This document shows, piece after piece, positions 24,801 through 34,256 of a stretch of DNA of 64,000 nucleotides. This DNA comes from Paraburkholderia sprentiae WSM5005 (GTDB lineage Bacteria > Pseudomonadota > Gammaproteobacteria > Burkholderiales > Burkholderiaceae). Below the pieces are notes generated by a model that was not told where the DNA came from, made no database searches, and saw only the letters and a list, made by a program, of their open reading frames with translations. The translations under genes and the position numbers were made by a program. Numbering within the stretch: the first letter of the stretch is position 1; the number at the start of each line of letters is the position of its first letter. The stretch is taken from NCBI RefSeq assembly GCF_001865575.2, contig NZ_CP017561.2:3170001-3234000 (forward strand), given 5' to 3'.

Positions 24801-27800
24801 TCAACGAAGAAATATCGCTGACCGCAGTCGAAAGGCCGGTCGAAAGCGAACTTGCGACAGTCGAAGCCGAAGTCGAGAGCGAAGAAATTCCCGTCGATGC
24901 AGAAGTGCTTAGGGACGACACGCCCGTCGAAAGGGAACTTACGCCCGTGCTCAACGAACCGATGTTGCTCGTCACGGTAGAGAAGCCTGTTGATGTCGAC
25001 GCGCTCAACGACGAAATTCCGGTCGAAAGCGACGACACACCGGTACTCAAAGATGCAACGCCGCTCGTGACGGTGCTCAGGCCCGTCGACGTCGAAGTCG
25101 AGAGAGACGAAACGCCCGTCGAAAGAGACGACACGCCGGTACTCAAGGATGCGACGCCGCTCGTCACGGTGCTGAGGCCCGTCGATGCGCTCGTGCTGAG
25201 CGAATCAACGCTACTCGTGACCGTAGACAGACCGGTCGAAGCAGACGTGCTGAGCGACGACAGGCCGGTACTTGCCGAAGTGGACAGCGAAGCCACATTG
25301 CTATCCGTTGTCGACAGTCCCGTGCTCAGGCTGGAAATCCCGGCCGAAGTCGAAGTGCTCAACGAAGTAACGTTGCTCGTGACCGTCGAAAGACCCGTCG
25401 ATGCCGATGTGCTGAGCGACGAAATTCCCGTGCTCAACGAACCGATACCGCTCGTTACCGTGGACAAACCGGTACTCGTGGACGCGGACAGCGAATCAAC
25501 GCTGCTTGCGACCGTGGATACACTTGCGCTGACGCTCGAAATGCCGGTCGATGTCGAAGTCGAGAGCGACGAAATTCCCGTGCTCAGCGAACCGATGCTG
25601 CTTGTAGCGCCCGAAATTCCGGTGCTCAAACTCGATACCGCCGCCGACGTCGAAGTCGAAAGCGAACCGACGTTGCTCGCCACCGTGGACAGACCTGTCG
25701 AAGCGGACGTGCTCAGCGAAGAAATGCCCGTGCTGAGTGAGCCGATGCCACTCGTCACCGTCGACAGTCCGGTACTCGTGGAAGTCGAAAGCGACGAAAT
25801 ACCCGTACTCAGCGAAGAAACCGCAGTGCTCGTGGACGTGCTGACCGCATCGATTGCCGTGTTCGTCGCGTACAGTTGCGATCCATTAATCGCATCCGTG
25901 CTGTTTTGCGTGACCTGGCCTGCGGCGACATTCGTAACCTGACGTTCGGCATTCGGAGCGCCGACGCTAACGACACTCGACGGATTTTCACCTGCATATT
26001 GATACGTCGCACCACCGACCGTGCCGCTTGCAGTCGGATGCGAAACGTCCGTGATGGAGCCCGAACCCAAAGCCACATCGCCGGTATTTTTCGCAACAGC
26101 GCGCGAACCAATCGCCACGGAATTTTCGCCTGTCGCATTCGCCGTATTGCCGACTGCAACGCCTGCTGCACCCGCTGCGGTTGCGCCCACGCCTGCCGCA
26201 AGTGCATTTACACCGGTTGCGCCGTCATTTTCATAATTCGCGCCCTGGACGCCGTTGTCGTTGACGCTGTAATAGTGCGTCTTGCTCGCCGAAATCGCTG
26301 TAGACAGCGAACTCGTTGCACTGGACAGGCCGGTCGACAGCGAGCCGATGCCGCTCGTCACGGTTGAAAGACCCGTGGACGTGGATGCGGATACCGAACT
26401 GATCCCGCTCGTGATCGTGGACAAGCTAGCCGAAGTTGCTGTGCTCAGCGACGACAGACCGGTACTTGCGGAAGTCGAAAGGCTGGAAATTCCCGTCGAT
26501 GCCGAAGTGCTAAGCGACGACACGCCGGTCGAGAGTGAGCTGACGCCCGTGCTCAACGAAGCCACATTGCTCGCGACCGTCGAAAGCCCAGTGCTCGTCG
26601 AAGCGCTCAACGAAGAAATACCAGTGCTCGCGGAAGTCGAGAGCGACGATACGCCGGTCGAAAGGGACGACACGCCAGTGCTCAAAGACGATACGCCGGT
26701 GCTGAGGCTAGAAATCCCTGTCGAAGCGGAAGTGCTCAGGCTCGATACACCTGTGCTCAACGACGACATTCCCGTCGATGCCGAAGTGCTAAGCGAGGAA
26801 ATTCCCGTCGAGAGCGAGGAAACGCCAGTGCTCAAAGACGATACGCCGGTCGAAAGCGAAGAGACACCCGTGCTCAACGAGGAAACGCCCGTGCTGAGGC
26901 TCGAAACTGCCGTGCTCGTGCTCGTGGACAGCGACGATACGCCGGTGCTCAGGCTTGAAATACCGGTCGAGGTCGAGGTCGAGAGCGCTTCAACCGCGAG
27001 GTTCGTTGCATTCAGTTGCGAGCCGTTAATCGCGTCTGTGCTGCTCGCGTTGACCTGGCCTGCTGCAACGTTTGTGATCTGGCGCTCCAGACCCTTCGTG
27101 CCGACGCTTACAACACCCGTGGGGTTCGCGCCTGCGTATTGGTATGTGTTGCCACCGATTGTGCCGCTTGAAGTTGCAACAGCATTTTTCGTCGAAGCGC
27201 CGTTGCCGAGCGCAACAGAATTTGCAGTCGATGCGCTTGCGCCATTTCCGATAGCGATTGAATTTTGCGTTTTCGCCTGCGCGTTGCCGCCAAACGCCAT
27301 TGCGCCGTCGGTCGAAGCAACCGCGCCGCTGCCGACTGCAACCGAATTGTTCCCGGATGTGATTGCACCGTTACCAATAGCTGCATCGCCATCGCCGGAT
27401 GCCGTTGCGCCGTGGCCCAAGGCAGTCGAATCGTTACCGCTCGAAACCGAATTCTGACCGACTGCTACGCCGCCGACACCGTTTGCTTGTGCACTGTTTC
27501 CGACTGCAACTGCGCCATCACCAAGCGCACTCGTGTTGTAGCCGATTGCAGCCGATGCATTTCCTTGCGCATTGGCGTTTACGCCCGCAGCGATTGCATT
27601 TACGCCGCTTGCGCCGTCGTTGTTGTAATTGCCTCCCTGAACGCCGTTGTCGTTCACGCTGTAGTAGTGCGTTTTGCTTGCGGAAATCGCAGTAGACAGC
27701 GAGCTTGCTGCCGTCGAAGCCGAAGTGCTCAGCGACGAAACGCCCGTGCTGAGACTACCGACGCCCGTCGAAAGTGAACCGATGCCAGTCGATGCGCTCG

Positions 27801-30800
27801 TGCTCAGCGATGCGATATTGCTAATCGCACCCGACAGGCCCGTCGAGAGCGAACTATTCGCCGTCGATATGGACGTGCTCAAAGAGCTGAGGCCGGTGCT
27901 CAACGACGATACGCCGGTCGAGAGCGAAGCGACATTGCTTGCGACCGTCGAAACCGAATTCGACAACGAACTGATACCGGTCGAAGCCGAAGTCGAAAGG
28001 CTCGATACGCCCGTCGAAAGTGAACTCACGCCCGTGGACAGACTAGAAATTCCCGTCGATGCGCTCGTGCTCAATGAGGAAACGCTCGTGCTCAATGACG
28101 ACACGCCGGTAGACAACGAGCCGACATTACTTGCGACCGTGGACACCGAATTCGACAACGACGAAATCCCGGTCGAAGCGGAAGTGCTGAGCGACGACAC
28201 GCCGGTGCTCAGCGATGACACGCCGGTCGAAAGTGACGAAGCGACGGTGGACAGGCTAGAAACGCCCGTGCTCAACGACGAAATTCCCGTCGAAGTGCTT
28301 GTGGAAAGCGAATCAACAGCTTGATTCGTCGCATTAAGCTGCGAACCATTTACGGCATCCGTGCTGTTTGTATCGAGTCGCCCTGCCGCAACGTTCGTGA
28401 TCTGACGCTCAGCATTCTTAGCGCCGACACTGACGACACTCGTCGGAGCCGCACCGGCGAAGTCATAGGAATTTCCGCCAATCGTCGCATTCGGAGTCGG
28501 ATTTGCAGCAGCCGTGCTCGAACCGCTGCCGAGTGCAACGTCCCCTGCATTTGTCGCAACAGCAGACGAACCGAGGGCAATCCCGCCGTCCGCCGCCGCA
28601 GTCGAAGTGCTGCCGAGGGCAAGCGAGCCGGTTCCGGTTGCGCTGTTTGAATTACCGACTGCGACCGCGCCTGTTCCATTCGCTGTATTGTTTGCGCCAA
28701 TCCCGACCGCGCCCGTACCTGAAACCGACCCCGGATCGCCGATTGCAACTGCGCCATCGCCGCTTGCGGTTTGCTGATTTCCGATTGCGACTGCACTACC
28801 GTTGAGCGCCTGGGATTTATAGCCCATCGCTACGGAACCAGGACCGGCAGTCGTTGCGACGGTGTTGCTATCGCCGACTGCCACACTCGAATCCGCCAGC
28901 GCCTGCGAGTTATAGCCAACTGCCGTTGCATTTGCACCGCCTGCCGATGCAGCGACGCCTGCGGCAATTGCATTGACGCCCGTTGCGCCCTTGTTGTCGT
29001 AATTCGTTCCTTGAACGCCGTTGTCGTTCACGCTGTAGTAGTGCGTTTTGTTCGCATCGACAACGGTGCTCAACGACGACACGTTACTGTTCGTCGTTGA
29101 AAGACCCGTAGACAGACTGCCGATGCCGGTCGATGCGCTCGTGCTGAGCGACGACAAACCGGTCGATGCGGATGTGCTCAACGAATTCAGCCCGCTGGCG
29201 ACGGTCGAAATCGAACCCGACAGTTGCGATGCGCCGGTGCTGAGCGAAGAAATGCCGGTCGATGCGGAAGTGCTCAACGACGATACGCCGGTGCTCAGTG
29301 ATGACACGCCCGTAGACAGCGAACCGACACTACTTGCAACCGTGGACACGGAATTCGACAGCGAACTGATGCCGGTCGAAGCCGACGTGGACAGCGAGGA
29401 AACGCCCGTGCTCAGTGACGACACGCCAGTGCTGAGGCTCGACACGCCGGTGCTGAGTGAGGATACGCCCGTGCTCAACGAAGAAACGCCGGTGCTCAGC
29501 GACGAAGCGACCGTGGACAGACTGGAAGTGCCCGTCGATGTGCTCGTCGAAAGCGAATCAACCGCGAGATTGGTTGCGTTCAGTTGCGAACCGTTGACTG
29601 CATCCGTGCTGTCTGTAGTCAGTTGACCCGCTGCAACGTTCGTGATCTGGCGTTCGGCATTCTTTGCGCCAACACTTACGACGCTTTGCGGGTTCGCACC
29701 TGCAAACGCATAGGAATTTCCGCCAATCGTCGCGTTCGGCGTGGGATTTGCGGCGGCAGTTATCGAGCCGCTACCGAGTGCGACGTCACCTGCATTCGTT
29801 GCCACAGTAGCCGAACCGAGGGCAATCCCGCCGTCCGCCGCAGCAGTCGAAGTGCTGCCGAGGGCAAGCGAGCCGGTTCCGGTTGCGCTGTTTGAATTGC
29901 CCACGGCAACCGCCCCGTTGCCATTCGCCGTGTTGTTTGCGCCGATCGTGACCGCGCCGGTACCGTTTGCGGAACTCGGATCACCAATGGCGACAGCACC
30001 ATCACCGCTTGCGGTTTGCTGATTTCCGATTGCGACTGCACTACCGTTCAGCACTTGCGAGTTCGAACCCATCGCAACGGAACCTGGACCGGCGGTTGCC
30101 GCCACTGTGTTGCTGTCGCCGACCGCCACGCTCGAGGCCGCCAGTGCTTGCGAGTTATAGCCAACTGCCGTTGCGCTTGCACCGCCCGCCGATGCAGCGA
30201 CACCTGCGGCAATTGCATTGACGCCAGTTGCGCCCTTGTTGTCGTAATTCGTTCCTTGAACGCCGTTGTCGTTCACACTGTAGTAGTGCGTTTTGTTCGC
30301 ATCGACAACGGTGCTCAGCGACGACACGTTACTGTTCGTCGTTGAAAGACCGGTGGACAAAGAACCGATGCCGGTCGATGCGCTCGTGCTGAGCGACGAC
30401 AAACCGGTCGACGCGGATGTGCTCAGCGACGAAAGGCCGGTGGACAGCGAACTGTTTACCGTCGATGCGCTCGTGCTCAACGAATCCAGTCCACTCGCGA
30501 CAGTCGAAATCGATCCCGACAATTGCGATGCGCCAGTACTGAGTGAAGAAATGCCCGTCGATGCGGAAGTCGAGAGCGACGACAGGCCCGTAGAGAGCGA
30601 ACTTACGCCGGTCGAAAGTGACGACACACCGGTCGAAAGTGACGATACGCCCGTGCTCAAACTAGAAATGCCGGTACTCGTGGACGTGCTGAGCGCATCG
30701 ACCGCAAGATTTGTTGCGTTCAATTGCGAACCGTTCACGGCGTCTGTGCTGTCTGCGGTGAGCCGACCCGCTGCAACGTTCGTGATTTGACGCTCAGCGT

Positions 30801-33800
30801 CTTTTGCGCCAACACTCACGACGCTCGCAGGATTTGCGCCTGCGAACGCGTAAGTGTTACCGCCGATGGTGGCGTTCGCTGTCGGATTCGCTGCGCCAGT
30901 GACCGAGCCGGAACCGAGCGCGACATCGCCGTCATTTGTGGCAACTGCTTTTGCGCCCACCGCGACAGAATTCGCGCCCGTACTATTTGCTGTGTCGCCC
31001 AACGCTACACCGCTCGCGCCTGCTGCTGTAGCGTTCGTGCCGACAGCAATTGCATTTACGCCGCTTGCGCCGTCGTTCGCGTAATTGCCTTGTTGCGTTC
31101 CGTTATCGTTGATACTGACGTAGTGTGATTTGCTCGCGGAAACAATAGTGCTGAGCGACGACACATTACTGTTTGTCGTTGACAAGCCAGTCGAAAGCGA
31201 ACCGATGCCACTCGTCACAGTAGATAAGCCCGTCGAAGTGGACGCGCTCAAAGAGCTAAGGCCGGTGCTTGCCGAAGTCGAAAGACTCGAAATTCCCGTG
31301 CTTGCGGAAACGCTCAACGAAGAAAGACCCGTGCTCAGCGACGATACGCCAGTCGATAAGGAACTGACGCCGGTTGATAGCGAACTGATGTTGCTAGTAG
31401 CCGTGGACAGGCCCGTAGACAAAGAACTCACGCCCGTTGAAAGCGACGACACGCCAGTGCTGAGGCTCGAAATTCCTGTCGAGGTGCTTGTCGAAAGCGA
31501 TCCAACAGCCTGGTTCGTGGCGTCAAGCTGCGAACCGTTTACGGCATCGGTCGAACTTGCGTTCAGTCGTCCAGCCGCGACGTTCGTGATTTGTCGTTCA
31601 GCACCTTTATCGCCAACGCTGACGACGCTTTTCGGAGCTGCTCCTGCAAAGCTGTACGATTTTCCGCCGATAGTTGCGCTCGAAGTCGGATTCGCTGCCG
31701 CAGTCACTGAGCCCGAACCCAAAGCCACATCGCCTGCATTTGTTGCCGTCGCCTTCTGACCAATCGCGACCGAATTCGCTGCTGCGCCGTTCGCTGCATC
31801 GCCGAGAGCCACCGCGCTTGCGCCCGCTGCCGTGGTATTTGTACCTACGGCAAGTGCATTTACGCCGCTTGCTCCGTCGTTCGCATAATTACCCTGCGGC
31901 GTGCCGTTATCGTTGATGCTCATGTAATGCGAGGGTTTCAGAGTCGAAATCGCCGTAGACAATGAGGACACGTTGCTGTTTGTCGTGGACAGCCCCGTAG
32001 ACAAAGAACTTACGCCGGTGGACAAACTGGATATGCCGGTACTGAGCGAGGAAATTCCCGTCGAGGTCGAAATCGACAGGTCATTTATGGCGAGATTTGT
32101 CGCGTTGAGTTGCGAGCCGTTGATTGCATCCGTGCTCGTGTCACTGATGCGGCCTGCGGCCACGTTGGTGATTTGACGTTCTTTGCCTTTATCGCCAACG
32201 CTGACGACGCTCGTCGGCGCGCCCCCGGCATACGTATAGCTCTTGCCGCCAATCGTGCCTGTTGGCGTAGGATTCGCAGCAGCAGTAACTGAGCCGGTTC
32301 CCAATGCAACGCTATTCGCGTTCGCAGCGGTTGCGCCCTGTCCGAGTGCCATTGCACTAGCACCCGAAGCGACCGACGCTGCGCCAATTGCTACGGAATT
32401 TCCGCCAACAGCCGATGCGGTGTTTCCGAGGGCGATATCATTGACAATCGTTGTGTTGCTGTCGATGCCCGCAACTGAATTGAGTCCTGCTGCAAAGGAA
32501 GCGTTGCCGTTTGCTTTAGCGCCCGAGCCCACAGTCACCGCATATGTGCCTGCCGCAAGCGCTGACGCGCCGATTGCCGTGGCGTTCGTGCCTGCTGCCG
32601 TGGCGTTCGTGCCGATGACCACCGCATTGATTCCGGTTGCGGCCCCGCCATTAGAAATAGCGACGGAATTCGTGTTGCTGCTGATTGCGCCCTGACCGAG
32701 TGCCATCGCGCCCGAACCGCTTGCTGTAGACGATGTACCGACTGCAACCGAATTTCCGCCGACAGCCGAAGCGCCGTTACCGAGCGCGATGTCGTTAGCG
32801 ATTGTCGTGTCGCCTGCTACGCCTGCAATTGCGTTTGTGCCACCCGAAAATGAATTCGCGCCGTTCGCTAATGCGCCGAAACCGGATGCCATCGATCCGG
32901 CACCTGAAGCCGTAGCGTTTTCCCCCAAGGCTGTGGAATCATCGCCGATACTTCTTGCTGTTTTGCCAACGGCAGTGCTGTTTAATCCATCAGCCCCCGC
33001 ATTACCACCCACTGCTGTTGAGCCAACGCCGGATGCATACGCACCTGTCCCTGCGACGGTTGCGTTTGTACCTGATGCGGTAGCGAACACGCCGACAGCA
33101 GTTGCATTCTGGGCTGATGACGTAGAGTAATTACCTAACGCCAATGCTGCGATTGGACCGGACGCTGTAGACTTATTGCCGATGGCCATAGCGCCCTGGC
33201 CCGATGCAGTTCCTAGGAACGCAAAAGAATTAAGCCCCTCTGATACCGAATTGATGCCAAGCGCGACAGCCCAATTTGCCGATGCGGTAGCCCCACTCCC
33301 AAGAGCAACAGAATTTCCCCCGCTTGCTATCGCGCTTGAACCAATCGCCGTACTTCCGACTCCGGAAGATGTCGCGGCTAAACCGAGCGCCATACTTGCC
33401 GAAGCGCCAGCGGACGCCGAGTGACCGAGCGCGACTGTATCCGGGAAGTTCGCCAATGAGGCTAAACCGAGCGCCATACTCGCGCTTCCAGCCGCTGCTG
33501 ATGCGGCACCGATCGAGACGCTTCCAATCCCGGAAGCGTTTGACCCGTGTCCGACTGCAATAGCATCCGATTGGGTTGCGTTTGAGTTTGAACCGAATGA
33601 AAGCGAAAAAGCGCCGCCGGATATTGCGGACGTGCCAATGGCAGTGCTACCGTCGCCTCCCGCAGTCGCGTTCCATCCGATTGCGTCACTGGCATTTCCG
33701 CTTGCTTGCGAATTGGAACCCATCGAAATCGCGCCGTTGCCCGTTGCAGCCGCCCCTGTACCGAAAGCAGCAGCACCTAACGTTGACGCCGTTGCAAGAT

Positions 33801-34179
33801 ATCCGACCGCTGCCGAATTCTGGCCTGATGCCACTGCATCCCCGCCGATAGCGGTTGCTCCGGCACCGGAAGCCGTGACGCCGCAGCCGACTCCAACAGT
33901 CAGCAGCGTTCCGGCTTTCGATGTCTGACTACATCCGGTGCCGGGATACAAAGCCGTTTGTGCTTCAGCCTCATCTGGCGTCATCAGCGAGCCGCCGAAC
34001 ATGACGGTCATTGCGACCGCCATAAGGGTAAGCGGCACGCCATTTATCTGATAAGGCGCATGCGCTGCGTCACTCACAACGCCGCCGCCTGCGCCCTTGC
34101 CGTGCGCCGTGTCCAGTTCGGACACAGCGACGTAAGTCCCTAACGATTCATTCCAGATCGTTCGATAACTTGTATTCAT
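21841..34179 (-). CDS. giant trimeric autotransporter adhesin (YadA-type), 4112 residues
   Basis: A type Vc surface fibre. Residues 1-73 are an extended signal peptide (MNTSYRTIWNESLGTYVAVS, then a hydrophobic core and cleavage near AEA-QT). A large N-terminal head of Hep_Hag/YadA-head repeats spans about 75-690. Eight further head modules begin with H-Y-x-S-[IV]-N-D-[ND]-G near residues 748, 1015, 1294, 1708, 2167, 2631, 3177 and 3879; each ends in a neck (TNVAAG...DA[IV]NGSQL). Between them are coiled-coil stalks of 7- and 11-residue units made of Ser, Thr, Gly, Leu, Val/Ile. The last ~85 residues are the YadA membrane anchor ending in the aromatic W. The stalk and head DNA is highly repetitive, so length may vary between isolates. 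The upstream GGAG is very close to the ATG. Confidence 0.95.
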   Translation of the reverse strand: MNTSYRTIWNESLGTYVAVSELDTAHGKGAGGGVVSDAAHAPYQINGVPLTLMAVAMTVMFGGSLMTPDEAEAQTALYPGTGCSQTSKAGTLLTVGVGCGVTASGAGATAIGGDAVASGQNSAAVGYLATASTLGAAAFGTGAAATGNGAISMGSNSQASGNASDAIGWNATAGGDGSTAIGTSAISGGAFSLSFGSNSNATQSDAIAVGHGSNASGIGSVSIGAASAAAGSASMALGLASLANFPDTVALGHSASAGASASMALGLAATSSGVGSTAIGSSAIASGGNSVALGSGATASANWAVALGINSVSEGLNSFAFLGTASGQGAMAIGNKSTASGPIAALALGNYSTSSAQNATAVGVFATASGTNATVAGTGAYASGVGSTAVGGNAGADGLNSTAVGKTARSIGDDSTALGENATASGAGSMASGFGALANGANSFSGGTNAIAGVAGDTTIANDIALGNGASAVGGNSVAVGTSSTASGSGAMALGQGAISSNTNSVAISNGGAATGINAVVIGTNATAAGTNATAIGASALAAGTYAVTVGSGAKANGNASFAAGLNSVAGIDSNTTIVNDIALGNTASAVGGNSVAIGAASVASGASAMALGQGATAANANSVALGTGSVTAAANPTPTGTIGGKSYTYAGGAPTSVVSVGDKGKERQITNVAAGRISDTSTDAINGSQLNATNLAINDLSISTSTGISSLSTGISSLSTGVSSLSTGLSTTNSNVSSLSTAISTLKPSHYMSINDNGTPQGNYANDGASGVNALAVGTNTTAAGASAVALGDAANGAAANSVAIGQKATATNAGDVALGSGSVTAAANPTSSATIGGKSYSFAGAAPKSVVSVGDKGAERQITNVAAGRLNASSTDAVNGSQLDATNQAVGSLSTSTSTGISSLSTGVSSLSTGVSSLSTGLSTATSNISSLSTGVSSLSTGVSSLSTGLSSLSVSASTGISSLSTSASTGLSSLSASTSTGLSTVTSGIGSLSTGLSTTNSNVSSLSTIVSASKSHYVSINDNGTQQGNYANDGASGVNAIAVGTNATAAGASGVALGDTANSTGANSVAVGAKAVATNDGDVALGSGSVTGAANPTANATIGGNTYAFAGANPASVVSVGAKDAERQITNVAAGRLTADSTDAVNGSQLNATNLAVDALSTSTSTGISSLSTGVSSLSTGVSSLSTGVSSLSTGLSSLSTSASTGISSLSTGASQLSGSISTVASGLDSLSTSASTVNSSLSTGLSSLSTSASTGLSSLSTSASTGIGSLSTGLSTTNSNVSSLSTVVDANKTHYYSVNDNGVQGTNYDNKGATGVNAIAAGVAASAGGASATAVGYNSQALAASSVAVGDSNTVAATAGPGSVAMGSNSQVLNGSAVAIGNQQTASGDGAVAIGDPSSANGTGAVTIGANNTANGNGAVAVGNSNSATGTGSLALGSTSTAAADGGIALGSATVATNAGDVALGSGSITAAANPTPNATIGGNSYAFAGANPQSVVSVGAKNAERQITNVAAGQLTTDSTDAVNGSQLNATNLAVDSLSTSTSTGTSSLSTVASSLSTGVSSLSTGVSSLSTGVSSLSTGVSSLSTGVSSLSTSASTGISSLSNSVSTVASSVGSLSTGVSSLSTGVSSLSTSASTGISSLSTGASQLSGSISTVASGLNSLSTSASTGLSSLSTSASTGIGSLSTGLSTTNSNVSSLSTVVDANKTHYYSVNDNGVQGTNYDNKGATGVNAIAAGVAASAGGANATAVGYNSQALADSSVAVGDSNTVATTAGPGSVAMGYKSQALNGSAVAIGNQQTASGDGAVAIGDPGSVSGTGAVGIGANNTANGTGAVAVGNSNSATGTGSLALGSTSTAAADGGIALGSSAVATNAGDVALGSGSSTAAANPTPNATIGGNSYDFAGAAPTSVVSVGAKNAERQITNVAAGRLDTNSTDAVNGSQLNATNQAVDSLSTSTSTGISSLSTGVSSLSTVASSLSTGVSSLSTGVSSLSTSASTGISSLSNSVSTVASNVGSLSTGVSSLSTSVSSLSTSASTGISSLSTGVSSLSTGVSSLSTSASTGISSLSNSVSTVASNVASLSTGVSSLSTGLSSLSTSISTANSSLSTGLSGAISNIASLSTSASTGIGSLSTGVGSLSTGVSSLSTSASTAASSLSTAISASKTHYYSVNDNGVQGGNYNNDGASGVNAIAAGVNANAQGNASAAIGYNTSALGDGAVAVGNSAQANGVGGVAVGQNSVSSGNDSTALGHGATASGDGDAAIGNGAITSGNNSVAVGSGAVASTDGAMAFGGNAQAKTQNSIAIGNGASASTANSVALGNGASTKNAVATSSGTIGGNTYQYAGANPTGVVSVGTKGLERQITNVAAGQVNASSTDAINGSQLNATNLAVEALSTSTSTGISSLSTGVSSLSTSTSTAVSSLSTGVSSLSTGVSSLSTGVSSLSTGVSSLSTGISSLSTSASTGMSSLSTGVSSLSTSASTGISSLSTGVSSLSTGVSSLSTGVSSLSTSASTGISSLSASTSTGLSTVASNVASLSTGVSSLSTGVSSLSTSASTGISSLSTSASTGLSSLSTATSASLSTITSGISSVSASTSTGLSTVTSGIGSLSTGLSSATSSLSTAISASKTHYYSVNDNGVQGANYENDGATGVNALAAGVGATAAGAAGVAVGNTANATGENSVAIGSRAVAKNTGDVALGSGSITDVSHPTASGTVGGATYQYAGENPSSVVSVGAPNAERQVTNVAAGQVTQNSTDAINGSQLYATNTAIDAVSTSTSTAVSSLSTGISSLSTSTSTGLSTVTSGIGSLSTGISSLSTSASTGLSTVASNVGSLSTSTSAAVSSLSTGISGATSSIGSLSTGISSLSTSTSTGISSVSASVSTVASSVDSLSASTSTGLSTVTSGIGSLSTGISSLSTSASTGLSTVTSNVTSLSTSTSAGISSLSTGLSTTDSNVASLSTSASTGLSSLSTSASTGLSTVTSSVDSLSTSASTGLSTVTSGVASLSTGVSSLSTGVSSLSTSTSTGLSTVTSGVASLSTGVSSLSTGISSLSASTSTGFSTVTSNIGSLSTGVSSLSTGVSSLSTSASTGISSLSTSASTVASSLSTGLSTAVSDISSLSMSTSTGLSTVTSNVGSLSTGVSSLSTGVSSLSTSTSTGISSLSTSTSTAIEAAKTHYYSVNDNGVQQGNYDNDGATGLNAIAAGTNATAAGASSVAIGDGANAANDNSVALGAGSLTDVSHPTPSAVIGGATYQFAGANPVGVVSVGAPGSERQVTNVAAGQVTASSTDAINGSQLYQTNQAIDTLSTSTSTGIVSLSTSTSTAVSSLSTGVSSLSTSTSTGLSSLSTGLSTVVSNVDSLSTSTSTGLSSLSTSTSTGLSSLSTSASTGISSLSTGLSTVVSNVDSLSTSTSTAIGSLSTSTSTGLSSLSTSTSTGLSSLSTGVSSLSTGLSTVTSSVDSLSTSTSTGISSLSTGVSSLSTGLSSLSTGVSSLSSSTSTAISSLSTSTSTGLSSLSTGVSSLSTSTSTGISSLSTGVSSLSTSTSTAVSSLSTGLSTVTSSVDSLSTSTSTAVSSLSTGVSSLSTSTSTGISSLSTGISSLSTSTSTAVSSLSTGISSLSTGVSSLSTSTSTGISSLSTGLSTVTSSVDSLSTSTSTGLSTVTSSVDSLSTSTSTGIGSLSTGLSSLSTGLSTATSGIDSLSTSTSTGISSLSTGVSSLSTGLSSLSTSTSTGIGSLSTGVSSLSTSTSTALSSLSTSTSTGLSSLSTGMSSLSTSTSTGMSSLSTGLSTVSSSVDSLSTSSSTATSSLSTATSSLSTGLSSLSTSTSTGLSSLSTSTSTGLSTATSAISSLSTGLSTTDTNVSSLSTAITNLKPQHYVSINDDGVQGGNYNNDGATGFNAVAVGANATAGGANASAYGDKANAAGSAATALGYNANATGTNTTAVGVGSTASGTNATALGAGAVASAPNSVALGTNSVASEANTVSIGSEGNERRLTNVAPGVNPTDGVNMSQLQGVQNSLNNSINTVARKAYGGIAAATALTMIPDVDQGKTLAVGIGGAGYQGYGATAIGFTARITNNLKVRGGVGISSAGTSYGAGVSYQW
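22546..24273 (-). repeat. longest adhesin stalk, about 576 residues of 7/11-residue repeats
   Basis: Units SSLSTGV (21 bases) and SSLSTSTSTGI (33 bases) alternate with variants such as TVTSSVD. Hydrophobic positions are Leu and Val/Ile in coiled-coil spacing; almost no charged residues occur except in occasional Asp (SVDSLS). This is the stalk nearest the membrane anchor. Confidence 0.9.
24651..25872 (-). repeat. second-longest adhesin stalk, about 408 residues
   Basis: Same 7- and 11-residue units as the next stalk, with more 15-residue variants of the type STGLSTVTSGIGSLS. It joins the head near residue 2631 to the head near residue 3177. Confidence 0.88.
28338..30300 (-). repeat. two nearly identical adjacent head modules
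   Basis: The heads at 29580-30300 and 28338-29058 (about 240 residues each, longer than the other internal heads) share almost their whole sequence, for example the same YSVNDNGVQGTNYDNKGATG start and ALGSTSTAAADGGIALGS segment, with only scattered changes. This looks like a recent duplication of a head-plus-stalk unit of about 1.25 kb. Confidence 0.8.
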
Positions 34180-34256
34180 TCTCCACCCGCCTTTATCTAA
34201 AGGTTTCTCTCAACCAACGGACTTCTGATTAGCTGTCCTAATGTCAACGTGTAAAT

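Noticed and set aside
22546..25872. Regular 21- and 33-base repeats that could suggest a CRISPR array or noncoding satellite
   Set aside because: Repeats have no unique spacers of equal size, keep one open frame and encode coiled-coil units of the adhesin.
22006..32292. Many long plus-strand open frames, rich in Val, Asp, Glu and Pro, opposite the adhesin
   Set aside because: They are antisense shadows of the Ser/Thr/Leu repeats, whose complement lacks stop codons. Head and stalk sense motifs are clearly on the minus strand.
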